Shown: piece after piece, positions 55,877-64,000 of the stretch
How the letters are laid out: the number at the start of each line of letters is the position of its first letter
Position numbering within the stretch: position 1 is the stretch's first letter
DNA from: Candidatus Thiodiazotropha endolucinida
Lineage (GTDB): Bacteria; Pseudomonadota; Gammaproteobacteria; Chromatiales; Chromatiaceae
Assembly: GCF_001715975.1 (NCBI RefSeq)
Contig: NZ_MARB01000007.1
Coordinates: forward strand, 62,001 to 126,000
Length of the DNA stretch: 64,000 nucleotides
Reading direction: 5' to 3'
The notes under the pieces: model-generated
The model's input: only the letters and a program-made list of their open reading frames with translations
Told to the model about the DNA's origin: nothing
Database searches by the model: none
Position numbers and translations under genes: made by a program

Positions 55877-56545
55877 TCATTTCTCGCTCAGATAGTATTG
55901 AGCCATGGCTTGCAACTCTTTCTGAGAGAGTTCGGCGACTCGTTTACCCATTTTTCTCGGCAGGCAGCGCCGGCCTTTCTTGTGGCAATCCTTCAGGTAG
56001 ATCATGGTGTAATCCGGCCACTGCCCAGCCAGCCGGGGAGCATCGTCCTCCTGAACTCTACCGCCATCTTCATGGCATGTTTTGCACCGCTTTTCATGTA
56101 TCTTCTTGCCTATAGCCGCCAGCTTTTTGTCGGCTTTGGTGGGACTGGAGACCCAGGGCTGGCTGGCGATATAGGAAGCGATCGCCTTCAACTCATTGTC
56201 AGAGTAACCTTTGGCAATCCGGCCCATGATGGTCGAGTCCCGCTCGCCACTCTTGAACTCGGCCAGTACCAGCTGCATATACTCCTTCTCCATACCGCCG
56301 ATGATCGGCATAGCATCGCCGGCGCTGGCACCGTCGGTTCCATGACAGCCGGCACATGTATTGGCAAGCATGCTGGGGGAACGGATACCTGGTGGCTCGG
56401 CGGGGGCCATCTCAGCCGCAGCTTTGGCTGCAGTTTTGGCACTCTCTTTTTTCATTGCGCTGTCGGTGGTGCTGCAGCTCGATGCCAGCCAGCCAAACAT
56501 CACGCCAGCGATGAGTGCTGTTGACAGTTTTCTGTTTATTTTCAT
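55877..56545 (-). CDS. fccA: dihaem cytochrome c, FccA-like, predicted lipoprotein
   Basis: A 222-residue protein with a lipobox (WLASSC, cysteine near residue 24), an Ala/Lys-rich linker, and two class I cytochrome domains: CAGCHGTDGASAGDAMPIIGG and CKTCHEDGGRVQEDDAPRLAG. Extra cysteines (KDCHKKGRRCLPRKMG) are as in FccA cytochromes. It overlaps or abuts fccB, as usual for this pair, and would accept electrons from its flavin. The lipid anchor is unusual for FccA and may hold the complex at a membrane. Confidence 0.82.
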   Translation of the reverse strand: MKINRKLSTALIAGVMFGWLASSCSTTDSAMKKESAKTAAKAAAEMAPAEPPGIRSPSMLANTCAGCHGTDGASAGDAMPIIGGMEKEYMQLVLAEFKSGERDSTIMGRIAKGYSDNELKAIASYIASQPWVSSPTKADKKLAAIGKKIHEKRCKTCHEDGGRVQEDDAPRLAGQWPDYTMIYLKDCHKKGRRCLPRKMGKRVAELSQKELQAMAQYYLSEK

Positions 56546-56571
56546 GAATATCTCCTCAGGTGGACTGTGGC

Positions 56572-57015
56572 TCAGTGTCCGGATTGTCCGGATCTTTGAT
56601 CGAGCCAGGCCAGTACTTTATCGATATCTTGCTGTTTCGACGGACCCAGCTGCTCCGCTTCTTTCAATGCCTCTCTGGCCAGCGTGTAGCGGCCCAGATG
56701 CAGGTAGGCGACAGCCAGGCCGACGAAGGCATCCGCATTGTTGCGATCTAGCATGATCGCTTGTTGAAAACGCTTGATGCCGGACTTGTAGTCGCGTTGC
56801 AGCAGTTCCACGCCACCGAGCCGTGTATGGGCATGTGAAGATTGAGGATCTGTCTCAACCGCTTTCACCAGTATAGCGTGCGCATCCTCAAGACTACCCG
56901 ATTCGGACAATGCCTGTGCATCCGCAATCAACTGTTCGACACTCTCTTGTGCGATGGCGGTCGAGAAGCCCATGCTGAACAAGAGCGTCAGTAGATAGAT
57001 GAATTGTCTCCCCAT
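56572..57015 (-). CDS. exported TPR protein of the octahaem operon
   Basis: A 147-residue protein with a signal peptide (GRQFIYLLTLLFSMGFSTAIA) and about three tetratricopeptide repeats (SLEDAHAILVKAVETDPQSSHAHTRLG, NNADAFVGLAVAYLHLGRYTLAREALKEAEQLG). The ATG at 57015 follows GAGGTCATTC. It probably scaffolds or helps assemble the neighbouring cytochromes. It lies 26 bases before fccA and after a terminator-like hairpin. Confidence 0.82.
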   Translation of the reverse strand: MGRQFIYLLTLLFSMGFSTAIAQESVEQLIADAQALSESGSLEDAHAILVKAVETDPQSSHAHTRLGGVELLQRDYKSGIKRFQQAIMLDRNNADAFVGLAVAYLHLGRYTLAREALKEAEQLGPSKQQDIDKVLAWLDQRSGQSGH

Positions 57016-57040
57016 GAATGACCTCAAATACAGGAGGATG

Positions 57041-57077
57041 AAAAAAAGACCCCCTCAGGCTGTGGAGCCTGAAGGGG
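57041..57077 (-). terminator. terminator hairpin between octahaem and TPR genes
   Basis: On the minus strand CCCC-TTCAGGCT / AGCCTGA-GGGGG pair around a CCAC loop and are followed by TC and seven T. It lies directly after the octahaem gene and before the TPR-fccA-fccB genes, so it probably lowers but need not stop read-through. Confidence 0.8.
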
Positions 57078-57096
57078 TATGCAGCGTTTAAGGAAT

Positions 57097-58590
57097 CTAC
57101 TTGAGTGCACCTTTACCGTAGCGCTCTTCGAACCCTTTACGGACCTTGTCGATGGCCTCCTTGCTCATGCCTTCGAAGTACCAGGTATGACCGTCGATCG
57201 GCCTGAAGTACTTGTCCAGCATCTTGTTGGCGAAGTCTTCGTTACCGTCCTTCTTCATCGCCACTTCCTTGAGTTCAGGAATCCACTTGAAGTAGGTGTG
57301 CTTGGCCACGTCGTAGATACCGTGCCACCAGGTGTAGTCCGGACCGTTCATGGAGGCGCCATGACGGGCACGCCGGCCTTCGTGATGCCAGATCTCCCAC
57401 CAGGTCCATTCGATCTTATCGTCAAAAGGCGACTTGGTGATGTAGCCGTTCTTCTTCAACTCGCCCATGACGGCTGCGATCGGTTTGGCGAACTTCTCGT
57501 TATAGAGTTCCACCACATTGTCGAACTGGTTGTAGTGACCGGTGATGACGCTGTCGCTGTGGCACGCCTTACAGACCTCCTGCATTTTCTTACGACGCTC
57601 TTTCCAGGTCACGACCTCGACCACGGTGGAGCCCTTGGCCTTGTCGCCCACGCTGGGAATTTCCTTGCCCTCTTTAACGTCAAACTCCTGACCGTTCTGC
57701 AGGCGAACCAGATTGATCTTCTGAGAGATCGGCGGACGTAGAGTCCAGGAGATACGATCGCCCACGTTGTGGGTCTTACCTTCCTTGCCGCCGGCACTCA
57801 TATGGCAGGAGGCACAGGTTGGGGCGGCCGAGTAGTCCACACCGGCGACCCACTTGTCGGACTCAAGGTTCATCTCATCGACTTTGGCACGGTAGATGAT
57901 GCCGTGCTTGGATTCGTTGTAGACCTCGATTTGCGGATGGTCGGGACCGACATGGCATTTACCGCAGGTATCAGGGGTACGTGCCTGGGCCTTGGAGAAG
58001 CGGTGACGGCCATGGCAAGCGGTACAGGAACCGGCGGATCCATCCGGATTGATCCTGCCAATGCCGGTATTCGGCCAGGTGGTCGGTACTGGTTTGCCGT
58101 CATCACCGATCTCAATCACTGAACCGTGACATTGGCGGCAGCCTGCATTTACCGCTGCGGGACCACCCACCACTTCGCCGAGCAGATTGTCCAGGGAGGC
58201 GAGTATCTGGCCACCCTTGGAGTGGTGAGAACCATCCATCTCTTCGAATTCAGTGGAGTGGCATTTGGAGCAATCCTTCGGTGTTACTATGATGGAGATA
58301 CGGGATCCCTCATGTTCGAAACCATCCTTGTCTTCAGGTTTGGCCTCGTGGCAGTCGAGACAGTTGACGCCGCTCTGTCCATGCTGACTGTTGTTCCACT
58401 CCATAGTGAGTCCGGGATCTTCCATCCAGTGACACTCGACACATTCGTGGCCTTTCGGGTTTCCCCAATCTTTACCAATTTCACCAGACGGTCTAGCGGC
58501 ATCCGCTGTAGAGATTTGCAGCAGCAGCGTGATTCCCGCTGCAATACTCCCCAATATTGCGGTGAATCGACCATTACCGAAGCGTTTCAT
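57097..58590 (-). CDS. octahaem hydroxylamine-oxidoreductase-family cytochrome c
   Basis: A 497-residue periplasmic protein starting at ATG 58590 after AAGGAGGGAGCT, with signal peptide ending STADA. Eight haem motifs are seen: CVECH, CLDCH, CSKCH, CRQCH, CTACH, CGKCH, CASCH and CKACH. The C-terminus shows WWEIWHHEGRRARHGASMNGP and WHGIYDVAKH, found in octahaem HAO-family enzymes. Members oxidise hydroxylamine or hydrazine, or (in Epsilonproteobacteria) reduce nitrite and hydroxylamine. I could not decide whether the tyrosine that crosslinks haem P460 is present. Linkage to FccAB and an FNR box favours an anaerobic, reductive or sulfur-linked role. Confidence 0.85.
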   Translation of the reverse strand: MKRFGNGRFTAILGSIAAGITLLLQISTADAARPSGEIGKDWGNPKGHECVECHWMEDPGLTMEWNNSQHGQSGVNCLDCHEAKPEDKDGFEHEGSRISIIVTPKDCSKCHSTEFEEMDGSHHSKGGQILASLDNLLGEVVGGPAAVNAGCRQCHGSVIEIGDDGKPVPTTWPNTGIGRINPDGSAGSCTACHGRHRFSKAQARTPDTCGKCHVGPDHPQIEVYNESKHGIIYRAKVDEMNLESDKWVAGVDYSAAPTCASCHMSAGGKEGKTHNVGDRISWTLRPPISQKINLVRLQNGQEFDVKEGKEIPSVGDKAKGSTVVEVVTWKERRKKMQEVCKACHSDSVITGHYNQFDNVVELYNEKFAKPIAAVMGELKKNGYITKSPFDDKIEWTWWEIWHHEGRRARHGASMNGPDYTWWHGIYDVAKHTYFKWIPELKEVAMKKDGNEDFANKMLDKYFRPIDGHTWYFEGMSKEAIDKVRKGFEERYGKGALK

Positions 58591-58871
58591 AGCTCCCTCC
58601 TTAATGGGTTGACAGTAAGGAAGAGTTGCATAGGCAACGCCCGGCGACTCAACATCTGCAGCAGTACAGATGAAGTACGAGCGAAGCGAATGAGTTCTCC
58701 CAATTGGTGCGGCAAGCCAATATACAAGAAAGGATGGTTACGACTTTTCCCCCAACCCCAAATTATTATTGATATGGGGACTGCATGATTTCACTTTTAT
58801 TCTTATCAGTAAAATCTTGTACTTATTATGCTTACACAGACCTATCAAAACGATTCGGGGATATAACCGCA

Positions 58872-58885
58872 TTGATCTAAATCAA
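58872..58885 (-). promoter_or_regulatory. perfect FNR/ANR box
   Basis: TTGAT-CTAA-ATCAA matches the FNR consensus TTGAT-N4-ATCAA at all ten fixed positions. It lies about 282 bases upstream of the octahaem ATG and no other gene starts in this spacer, so it should control that operon under low oxygen. A -10 at the ideal distance is not obvious. Confidence 0.7.
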
Positions 58886-59057
58886 GCATGTACAGTGTAT
58901 AATTATTTTGCAATATACAATGTTTGATAAGAAGACCGGAAAACGATGAATTCTTTCTATTCCCAGGTAAGTTTTACGTTTATTCTCTACTGTCATTGTT
59001 TGTTTATTTTAATTTTGTACTTTCATCATCGCGTGAATTTTTGACGACCAAACACTC

Positions 59058-59095
59058 AAAAAAACCGCTCTGATTTTTATAAAAAACCAGAGCGG
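59058..59095 (-). terminator. rho-independent terminator after the EF-G gene
   Basis: CCGCTCTG (59065-59072) pairs with CAGAGCGG (59088-59095). On the minus strand the stem is followed by about seven T. It is 85 bases beyond the EF-G stop. Confidence 0.82.
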
Positions 59096-59179
59096 ACCAT
59101 ATTTACCCATTTATTTTTTACAAAGCTACCTATAAATAGGCATTTGCGTGTCTATGACCATATCATCATGCCAAGTGAG

Positions 59180-61216
59180 TTATCCTTGTTTTGCTGACTT
59201 GAGCTGTTGCTGGACGTTGGGAGGTACCGCCTCGTAGTGGCTGAACTCGATCGTATAGTTGCCTTCGCCACCGGTAATCGCTTTAAGCTGTGTGGCGTAT
59301 CCCTCGAGTTCAGACAGAGGTGCTTGACCTTTAATGACCAACATATTGTTGTGTCCCGTCTCAGTGCCGCTGATCTGACCACGGCGCCCCGCTAGGTCAC
59401 CGGTCAGGTCACCCATAAATGTGTCTGGTGTGGTAATCGAGATATTGACGATCGGTTCCAATATGACCGGTCCTGCCTTCTCGACCGCCTCCAGAAAGGC
59501 CTTCTTTCCTGCAGTGACAAAGGCAATCTCTTTGGAGTCCACTGAATGGTACTTTCCATCAAAGATAATCACGCGAATATCCTGCATGGCAAAACCGCCC
59601 AGCGCACCTTCCTCCATGGCCTGTTTCACCCCTTTTTCAACAGCGGGGATGAATTGACCCGGGATCGCTCCACCAACGATTTGGTTGACAAACTCAAAGC
59701 CCTCACCCCGTCCAAGGGGCTCTATGCGAAGATGCACCTCACCGAATTGACCAGCACCACCGGTCTGTTTTTTGTGCCGGTAATCTGCCTCTGCCTTACG
59801 GGTAATGGTCTCGTGATAGGCGATGCTGGGCGGGTGGGTCTCCACCTCGACACCATATTTTTTCTTGATTTGTTGCAGCAGCACTTCAAGATGCAACTCA
59901 CCGAGGCCTCGCATCACTGTTTCATTCATACTGACGTTGTGCTCGACGTGGAAACAGGGGTCCTCATCCTCCAGTTTGTGTAGTGCATCGCTCAGCTTCT
60001 GTTCATCACCCCGTTTGGCGGTATTGATGGCAAGGCCGAACAGAGGCAGGGGGCATTCGATGGATCGCAAGTGGTGGTGGTCCTCATCGTGGGAATCATG
60101 CAGAACCGCATCGAAGTGAATGTCTTCAATCCTAGCCACCGCACAGATATCCCCCGGAACGGCCTGACTCATCTCGTCCTGCTCTTTTCCATGGAGTCTG
60201 AGCAGATGATTGACCTTGAAGGGCTTGCGTGCATCGCCAATAAAGAGTTGAGCATTGGTTTCCAGGGTTCCCTGGTGTATGCGAAAGATCCCCAGTTTTC
60301 CCCGATAAGGGTCATTGAGGACCTTGAAAACGTGCCCGATGACGTGTTTGTCCGGATCGGGTGAGACCTCTACAGGCAGCATATCCGTCCCTTCGCCCTT
60401 CATGAAGGGGGGTGGGTTTCCTTCTGTCGGATCAGGCATCAGGCGCGCGAACAGTGTCAGCAGCTCATCAAGCCCGGCACTGTTCTCGACGGAGGTAAAG
60501 CAGACAGGGATCAGATGACCTTCTCGCAGGGCCTTTTCAAAGGGGTCATGCAGCTGATCGGGTTGCAGTGCTTCGCCTTGTTCCAGATAGACTTCCATCA
60601 ACTCCTCGTCCACTTCGACCACCTGGTCGATCATATTGTCGTGGGCACGAGAGACTGAGGAGAAAATCGTTTCATCACCACCGGGCTGAAAAAAACAATC
60701 AATGACCCGCTGCCCGTTGTCCGCGGGTAGATTGATAGGAAGACACTCTTTGCCGAAGCTCTCCCGCAGGCTATTCATCAGTGCTTCGTAATCTATACCC
60801 TCAGAATCGATTTTATTCACAATGATAAATCGGCACAGATTTCTGCGCTTGGCGGCTTCCATCATGCGGATGGTGACGGGTTCGATACCGGTGGCGGCAT
60901 TAACCACGATAGCGGCTGTCTCTACAGCTGGAAGGATGCTGATGCCCCGTCCCAGGAAATCGGCGTATCCGGGTGTATCGATGATATTTACCTGTTTACC
61001 TTCATGGCTGAGATGGGTGATCGCGATATCGAGAGAGTGTTGTAATTCTTTCTCCATATCGTCGTAATCGCAGACGGTGTCACCTCTCACGATACTGCCA
61101 GCACTATGAATCATGCCGCTTTTTTGCAGTAACGATTCGATCAGACTGGTCTTGCCAGCTCCTGCATGCCCAACGAGGGCGATATTACGAATGTCGTGGG
61201 TCGAATAACTGGCCAT
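59180..61216 (-). CDS. fusA: elongation factor G paralogue
   Basis: A 678-residue translational GTPase. ATG 61216 follows TAGGAGTCAAT; a frame to 61252 is longer but unlikely. GTP-binding motifs: GHAGAGKTSLIESLL (P-loop), DTPGYADF and VNKIDSEG. All EF-G domains follow, to the C-terminal GHNNMLVIKGQAPLSELEGYATQLKAITGGEGNYTIEFSHYE. The P-loop GHAGAGKT and absence of neighbouring rps/tuf genes suggest an EF-G2-like paralogue rather than the main fusA. It is between the octahaem operon and ccm genes. Confidence 0.82.
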   Translation of the reverse strand: MASYSTHDIRNIALVGHAGAGKTSLIESLLQKSGMIHSAGSIVRGDTVCDYDDMEKELQHSLDIAITHLSHEGKQVNIIDTPGYADFLGRGISILPAVETAAIVVNAATGIEPVTIRMMEAAKRRNLCRFIIVNKIDSEGIDYEALMNSLRESFGKECLPINLPADNGQRVIDCFFQPGGDETIFSSVSRAHDNMIDQVVEVDEELMEVYLEQGEALQPDQLHDPFEKALREGHLIPVCFTSVENSAGLDELLTLFARLMPDPTEGNPPPFMKGEGTDMLPVEVSPDPDKHVIGHVFKVLNDPYRGKLGIFRIHQGTLETNAQLFIGDARKPFKVNHLLRLHGKEQDEMSQAVPGDICAVARIEDIHFDAVLHDSHDEDHHHLRSIECPLPLFGLAINTAKRGDEQKLSDALHKLEDEDPCFHVEHNVSMNETVMRGLGELHLEVLLQQIKKKYGVEVETHPPSIAYHETITRKAEADYRHKKQTGGAGQFGEVHLRIEPLGRGEGFEFVNQIVGGAIPGQFIPAVEKGVKQAMEEGALGGFAMQDIRVIIFDGKYHSVDSKEIAFVTAGKKAFLEAVEKAGPVILEPIVNISITTPDTFMGDLTGDLAGRRGQISGTETGHNNMLVIKGQAPLSELEGYATQLKAITGGEGNYTIEFSHYEAVPPNVQQQLKSAKQG

Positions 61217-61523
61217 ATTGACTCCTATCAGCGGAAACGCGGCTCTATCCAAGAGGATTGATGGAAGATAACAGCAAAAGGATATTAGTTTTCTTCTGGT
61301 TAGGCCAGTATATCAATCCGGACGCTGGAGTAATTGAGCCTGAACAGGAAAATGTCAGAAATCAGTTGGCATATTCAACTACCCACTTGATTGGATTGAC
61401 ATCTACGCATGTCTGGTGGAGTGCGGTAATTAACGAATCAGCGCGAACAGTCCCAGCCCATGATGCGTTCGCACAAGGCAGACAGGCAGCTGCGGCCATT
61501 TCACTGGTCGTTATATTTGATTG
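61217..61523. other. gene-free stretch between ccmI and the EF-G gene
   Basis: About 305 bases between two minus-strand genes; holds the EF-G promoter. A plus-strand frame (61258-61569) that runs into the ccmI end was rejected as a shadow. Confidence 0.4.
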
Positions 61524-62810
61524 TTATGGGTGGACAGAATTTATTACAACTTTCACGATTCCCGGCTGACCGGGACTGACTGCGGTTATTTCGCCCTCGA
61601 GATCACCGCTTTGAGCGGTGGGGCTGCCCGACAGGGATATACGCGCACCCACAGCCACTTCCGGAAATTGGGAGAGTTTCATCTGCGGCATCATTGCCAT
61701 GCTGTCATCCAGGTTGATAGACAGAGGCAGGTCACTGACCCGTTTTCGTACCGCTGCCAGCGGCATGGGGGGGCCGCTCATCGCCTTGGCATAGATAAAC
61801 AGCAGATCATCCGGATTTGCCTTGTCCCGCATGTCCGGGGATAGGGAGATCTCGACTTGAATCGATTTATCTCCAGCGGCAGCAGGCTCTGCCGGAACCT
61901 GCTTCTTGGCCTGAACGATGCTGGGCAGTTCAGGTTCTTCAGCAGGCAGTCCCAATTTGGAGCGGGCATCATCCAGGGCCTCATTGACGGATTCGAGTTC
62001 CGCGCTCTGCGGTTTCAACAGCCCCCTCAGTTTGGACCAGCGGTCAACGGCATCCTGGTAATCGGTCCGCTGGTAGGCGACTATACCGGCGATCCAGAGC
62101 ACATTGGGATTGTCGGGCTCCAGTTGAAATGCCTTTTCGACCATCGGTGCCGCCCGTCCGGTGAAGTCATTACCAGCGTTCGAGGCTATGGCCTCGGCAT
62201 ATGCGAGCAGCAGACCCACGTTTTTATCACTGATCTCCATGGCGCGATCGAAGGCATTGATGGCAGCTGACGGATCGTTCATCGCCATATAGCTGCGCCC
62301 CAGCATAATCCAGCCCTCCTGGTTATCCGGCTGTTCCTGCATTTTGGCGGCGAGTCGTTTGACAAGTTCCTCCATCGGCGGCAGGTTCTGGGTTGAGCGG
62401 CCTTGGGATTGCGCTGAAGCCGTGTGCGTGGCTGCAGGTTGATTGGCCAAACGCGATATAATCTCCGGGGAGCCTATAAACTGGTATAACAGCAGCGCTG
62501 CCAGTGGTATCACCAGGGCTGACAATGCCATTTTATGTCCGGTTCCTCCGGATTCCGCCGGTCGAGATTGATCGGATACATCAGACAGCAGTTCTTTTTC
62601 CAGATCCCTGCGCGCTGCGTCATAACGTGTCTGGTCCAGCGCACCTGATTTCAGGTCGCTGTCCAATTCAGCAAGCTGCTGTTTAAAGACAGCCAGGTTG
62701 AGTTCATCGGAAGTGATGCCACTGGTAACCTGCTTACGCATCAATGGCAATGCGACAAATCCCATGGCCAGGAGTGAGAACCCGGCGATAATAATCCAGA
62801 ATAGGGTCAT
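61524..62810 (-). CDS. ccmI: cytochrome c biogenesis protein CcmI
   Basis: A 428-residue membrane protein. Two N-terminal helices (FWIIIAGFSLLAMGFVALPL; ALVIPLAALLLYQFIGS) flank a cytosolic loop with LAVFKQQLAELDSDLKSGALDQ, typical of CcmI. A periplasmic TPR region (NQEGWIMLGRSYMAMNDPSAAINAFDRAM) binds apocytochrome c. A C-terminal domain (IQVEISLSPDMRDKANPDDLLFIYAKAMSGPPMPLA) follows. It overlaps ccmH by four bases. It delivers apocytochromes to CcmF/CcmH for haem ligation. Confidence 0.9.
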   Translation of the reverse strand: MTLFWIIIAGFSLLAMGFVALPLMRKQVTSGITSDELNLAVFKQQLAELDSDLKSGALDQTRYDAARRDLEKELLSDVSDQSRPAESGGTGHKMALSALVIPLAALLLYQFIGSPEIISRLANQPAATHTASAQSQGRSTQNLPPMEELVKRLAAKMQEQPDNQEGWIMLGRSYMAMNDPSAAINAFDRAMEISDKNVGLLLAYAEAIASNAGNDFTGRAAPMVEKAFQLEPDNPNVLWIAGIVAYQRTDYQDAVDRWSKLRGLLKPQSAELESVNEALDDARSKLGLPAEEPELPSIVQAKKQVPAEPAAAGDKSIQVEISLSPDMRDKANPDDLLFIYAKAMSGPPMPLAAVRKRVSDLPLSINLDDSMAMMPQMKLSQFPEVAVGARISLSGSPTAQSGDLEGEITAVSPGQPGIVKVVINSVHP

Positions 62811-63286
62811 TGATCAGCGTCTCTGTGGTCGTTCGACTGGTTTAACAAGCGATTGAGTCGTTGTTCCTCTTCTGCAGAAAGCTCTGTCTCCCGGGCAACG
62901 CTTTTACGCTTTAGAATACGGAATAGAACCACCCCGCCGACAAGAAAAACGATAAGGGGGCCAAACCATATCGGATAGGTCGTGGGTTTGAGGGGTGGAC
63001 TGTAGAGCACGAAATCCCCGTAGCGGGCAACCATGAAATTGATGATATCCTCTTTCTCCTGGCCACTCTTCATCATCTCATAGATCTCGTTACGCAGATC
63101 GATAGCGAGTTCGGCGTTGGATCCGGCCAGGGATTCGTTCTGACATACCAGGCATCGCATCTCTTCGATAATATCGCGGAAGTCCTCTGCCTTTCCCGGC
63201 TCATCGAAGCTGTAGTCAGCCAGTGTCGCGGCCTGTACGGCGGGCGGGGCGAACAACAGGGTGAAAATCAATACAAACAGGCGCAC
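62807..63286 (-). CDS. ccmH: cytochrome c biogenesis thiol oxidoreductase CcmH
   Basis: A 159-residue protein with a signal peptide, then EEMRCLVCQNESLAGSNAELAIDLRNEIYEMMKSG, with the LRCXXCQ-type motif reading MRCLVCQ. A membrane anchor (FGPLIVFLVGGVVLFRIL) and a charged tail follow. CcmH reduces the CXXCH thiols of apocytochromes before haem attachment. It lies four bases after ccmG and overlaps ccmI. Confidence 0.95.
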   Translation of the reverse strand: MRLFVLIFTLLFAPPAVQAATLADYSFDEPGKAEDFRDIIEEMRCLVCQNESLAGSNAELAIDLRNEIYEMMKSGQEKEDIINFMVARYGDFVLYSPPLKPTTYPIWFGPLIVFLVGGVVLFRILKRKSVARETELSAEEEQRLNRLLNQSNDHRDADQ

Positions 63287-63290
63287 GTCG

Positions 63291-63830
63291 CTATCCTTTA
63301 GGCTTTAAATCTTCAATCAGGGGCAGTAATGTCTCATTGAACAGTTGCATGGTCATCGGCCCTGCATGTTTGTAGTGGATAATGCCTTTACTGTCCACCA
63401 AAAACGTCTCCGGAGCGCCATACACCCCAAGATCGATCGCGGTGCGTCCCTTCTTGTCGAATATGTTGATGCTGTAGGGATCACCGAGCTGGCGCAGCCA
63501 TACCTGTGCCTTATCCCGTTCGTCTTTCCAGTTTAAGCCGACGATATCCACTTTGCCGGAGCGGGAGAGTTGCACCAGGGTCTCATGCTCGGCACGGCAT
63601 GAGACACACCAGGTGGCCCATACATTGAGCAGATAGACCTTACCCTGCAGATCACTCGTTTTTACGATCGTGTCGGGACTTTCCACGGTAGGGAGAGCAA
63701 ACTCAGGTACCGATTTGCCAATCAAAGGGGATGGAATCTCGCGTGGATTCATACCCAAACCTTTGAACAGGAAGGCAGCGATCACTGCAAAAACGATGAG
63801 GGGTATGGAATAGCGTAGATATCGATTCAT
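63291..63830 (-). CDS. ccmG: thiol:disulfide interchange protein CcmG/DsbE
   Basis: A 179-residue membrane-anchored thioredoxin-like protein. An N-terminal helix (YSIPLIVFAVIAAFLF) precedes GKVYLLNVWATWCVSCRAEH, with active site WCVSC, and a typical GVYGAPETFLVDSKGIIHYKHAGPM. It keeps the apocytochrome or CcmH cysteines reduced. It is between ccmF and ccmH as in the standard ccm order. Confidence 0.95.
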   Translation of the reverse strand: MNRYLRYSIPLIVFAVIAAFLFKGLGMNPREIPSPLIGKSVPEFALPTVESPDTIVKTSDLQGKVYLLNVWATWCVSCRAEHETLVQLSRSGKVDIVGLNWKDERDKAQVWLRQLGDPYSINIFDKKGRTAIDLGVYGAPETFLVDSKGIIHYKHAGPMTMQLFNETLLPLIEDLKPKG

Positions 63831-63838
63831 GGTTGATT

Positions 63839-64000
63839 TTAACTCCCTGACGATGCCGGTGCGGCATCGGCAGTGTTGACCTGCTGAGAGGATCTTACTT
63901 TGGCGGTACGATAACGCCGGTCAGTGACGGCAAGAATGCCCCCCAGCCCCATCAACAGTCCGCCCAACCATATCCAACGCACGTAGGGTTTGTAGTAGAG
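63839..64000 (-). CDS. ccmF: CcmF C-terminal end (partial, cut by window edge)
   Basis: The last 53 codons of a minus-strand gene that continues beyond 64000. [20 protein letters not shown] and [10 protein letters not shown] are the CcmF final membrane helix and tail, followed by a short hydrophilic end and TAA at 63839. CcmF is the haem lyase of system I. Eight bases separate it from ccmG. Confidence 0.85.
   Translation of the reverse strand, partial: LYYKPYVRWIWLGGLLMGLGGILAVTDRRYRTAKVRSSQQVNTADAAPASSGS

Larger units (their letters stand above)
58591..59179. other. long regulatory region upstream of the octahaem operon
   Basis: About 590 bases, AT-rich, between the EF-G stop and the octahaem start, both on the minus strand. 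It contains the FNR box at 58872-58885 and the EF-G terminator at 59058-59095. A plus-strand reading of 32 codons from 58946 was not accepted as a gene. Confidence 0.6.

Noticed and set aside
58946-59044. Short plus-strand frame (about 32 codons) in the octahaem upstream region
   Set aside because: Hydrophobic and AT-driven, with no good ribosome-binding site; could be chance. The FNR box is better assigned to the minus-strand operon.
61258-61569. Plus-strand frame of 103 residues between the EF-G gene and ccmI
   Set aside because: It runs into the ccmI end on the other strand, lacks a known motif, and its composition looks like random translation; the ribosome-binding site is poor.

Overview
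The window reads as chromosomal DNA of a sulfur-oxidising gammaproteobacterium, probably Chromatiales-like (relatives of Sedimenticola or Candidatus Thiodiazotropha would fit; this is inferred from gene content, not from a marker gene). The supporting evidence is a flavocytochrome c sulfide dehydrogenase pair, a DsrE-family protein, many c-type cytochromes with their ccm maturation genes, a Pseudomonas-like ispH/minor-pilin block and ordinary gammaproteobacterial housekeeping genes.

Layout. 0.1-3.3 kb: a DUF1820 protein, a GAF-cyclase-TIR signalling fusion and an OB-fold periplasmic protein. 3.5-13.5 kb: a cytochrome island made of two paralogous NHL-propeller lipoproteins, tetra-, tri-, tri- and about dodecahaem cytochromes, a 671-residue predicted outer-membrane barrel, a monohaem cytochrome, and a dihaem cytochrome fused to a degenerate histidine phosphatase. 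It resembles a porin-cytochrome electron conduit. At 14.0-14.2 kb a cyclic-di-GMP (GEMM-I) riboswitch precedes a small secreted protein of unknown function. 14.5-16.4 kb: DsrE-family gene, tRNA-Thr and thiO. 16.6-25.0 kb: pilE, pilY1, pilX, pilW, pilV and fimT, then ispH, fkpB and a Rossmann-fold gene, all on the minus strand. 25-31 kb: small proteins, a thioredoxin-like CnoX without cysteines, rimO and a kinase/P-loop fusion. 31-35 kb: a LysR regulator divergent from pirin, cytochrome b561, flavodoxin-family and YceI genes, with structured interspersed repeats. 35.4-37.8 kb: an SPFH protein and dusA. 38.1-45.1 kb: a copper/silver RND efflux operon (cusCBAF-like). 45.2-54.5 kb: an MFS transporter, a diffusible-signal-factor quorum-sensing locus (rpfF with two RpfC-like kinases, one frameshifted) and cfa. 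54.6-58.6 kb: an operon joining an octahaem hydroxylamine-oxidoreductase-like cytochrome, a TPR protein, a dihaem cytochrome and an FccB-type flavoprotein, behind a perfect FNR box. 59.2-64.0 kb: an EF-G paralogue and ccmI-ccmH-ccmG-ccmF (the last cut by the window end).

Together the genes describe a cell that makes many c-type haems (ccm), moves electrons across the envelope and perhaps outside it, couples sulfide and possibly nitrogen-oxide chemistry under low oxygen, and decides about surface life through c-di-GMP, DSF and type IV pili. The two observations most worth following are the octahaem/FccAB operon with its FNR box and the NHL/porin/multihaem island beside a c-di-GMP riboswitch. 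All functional statements are from reading translations and motifs; no database search was run.
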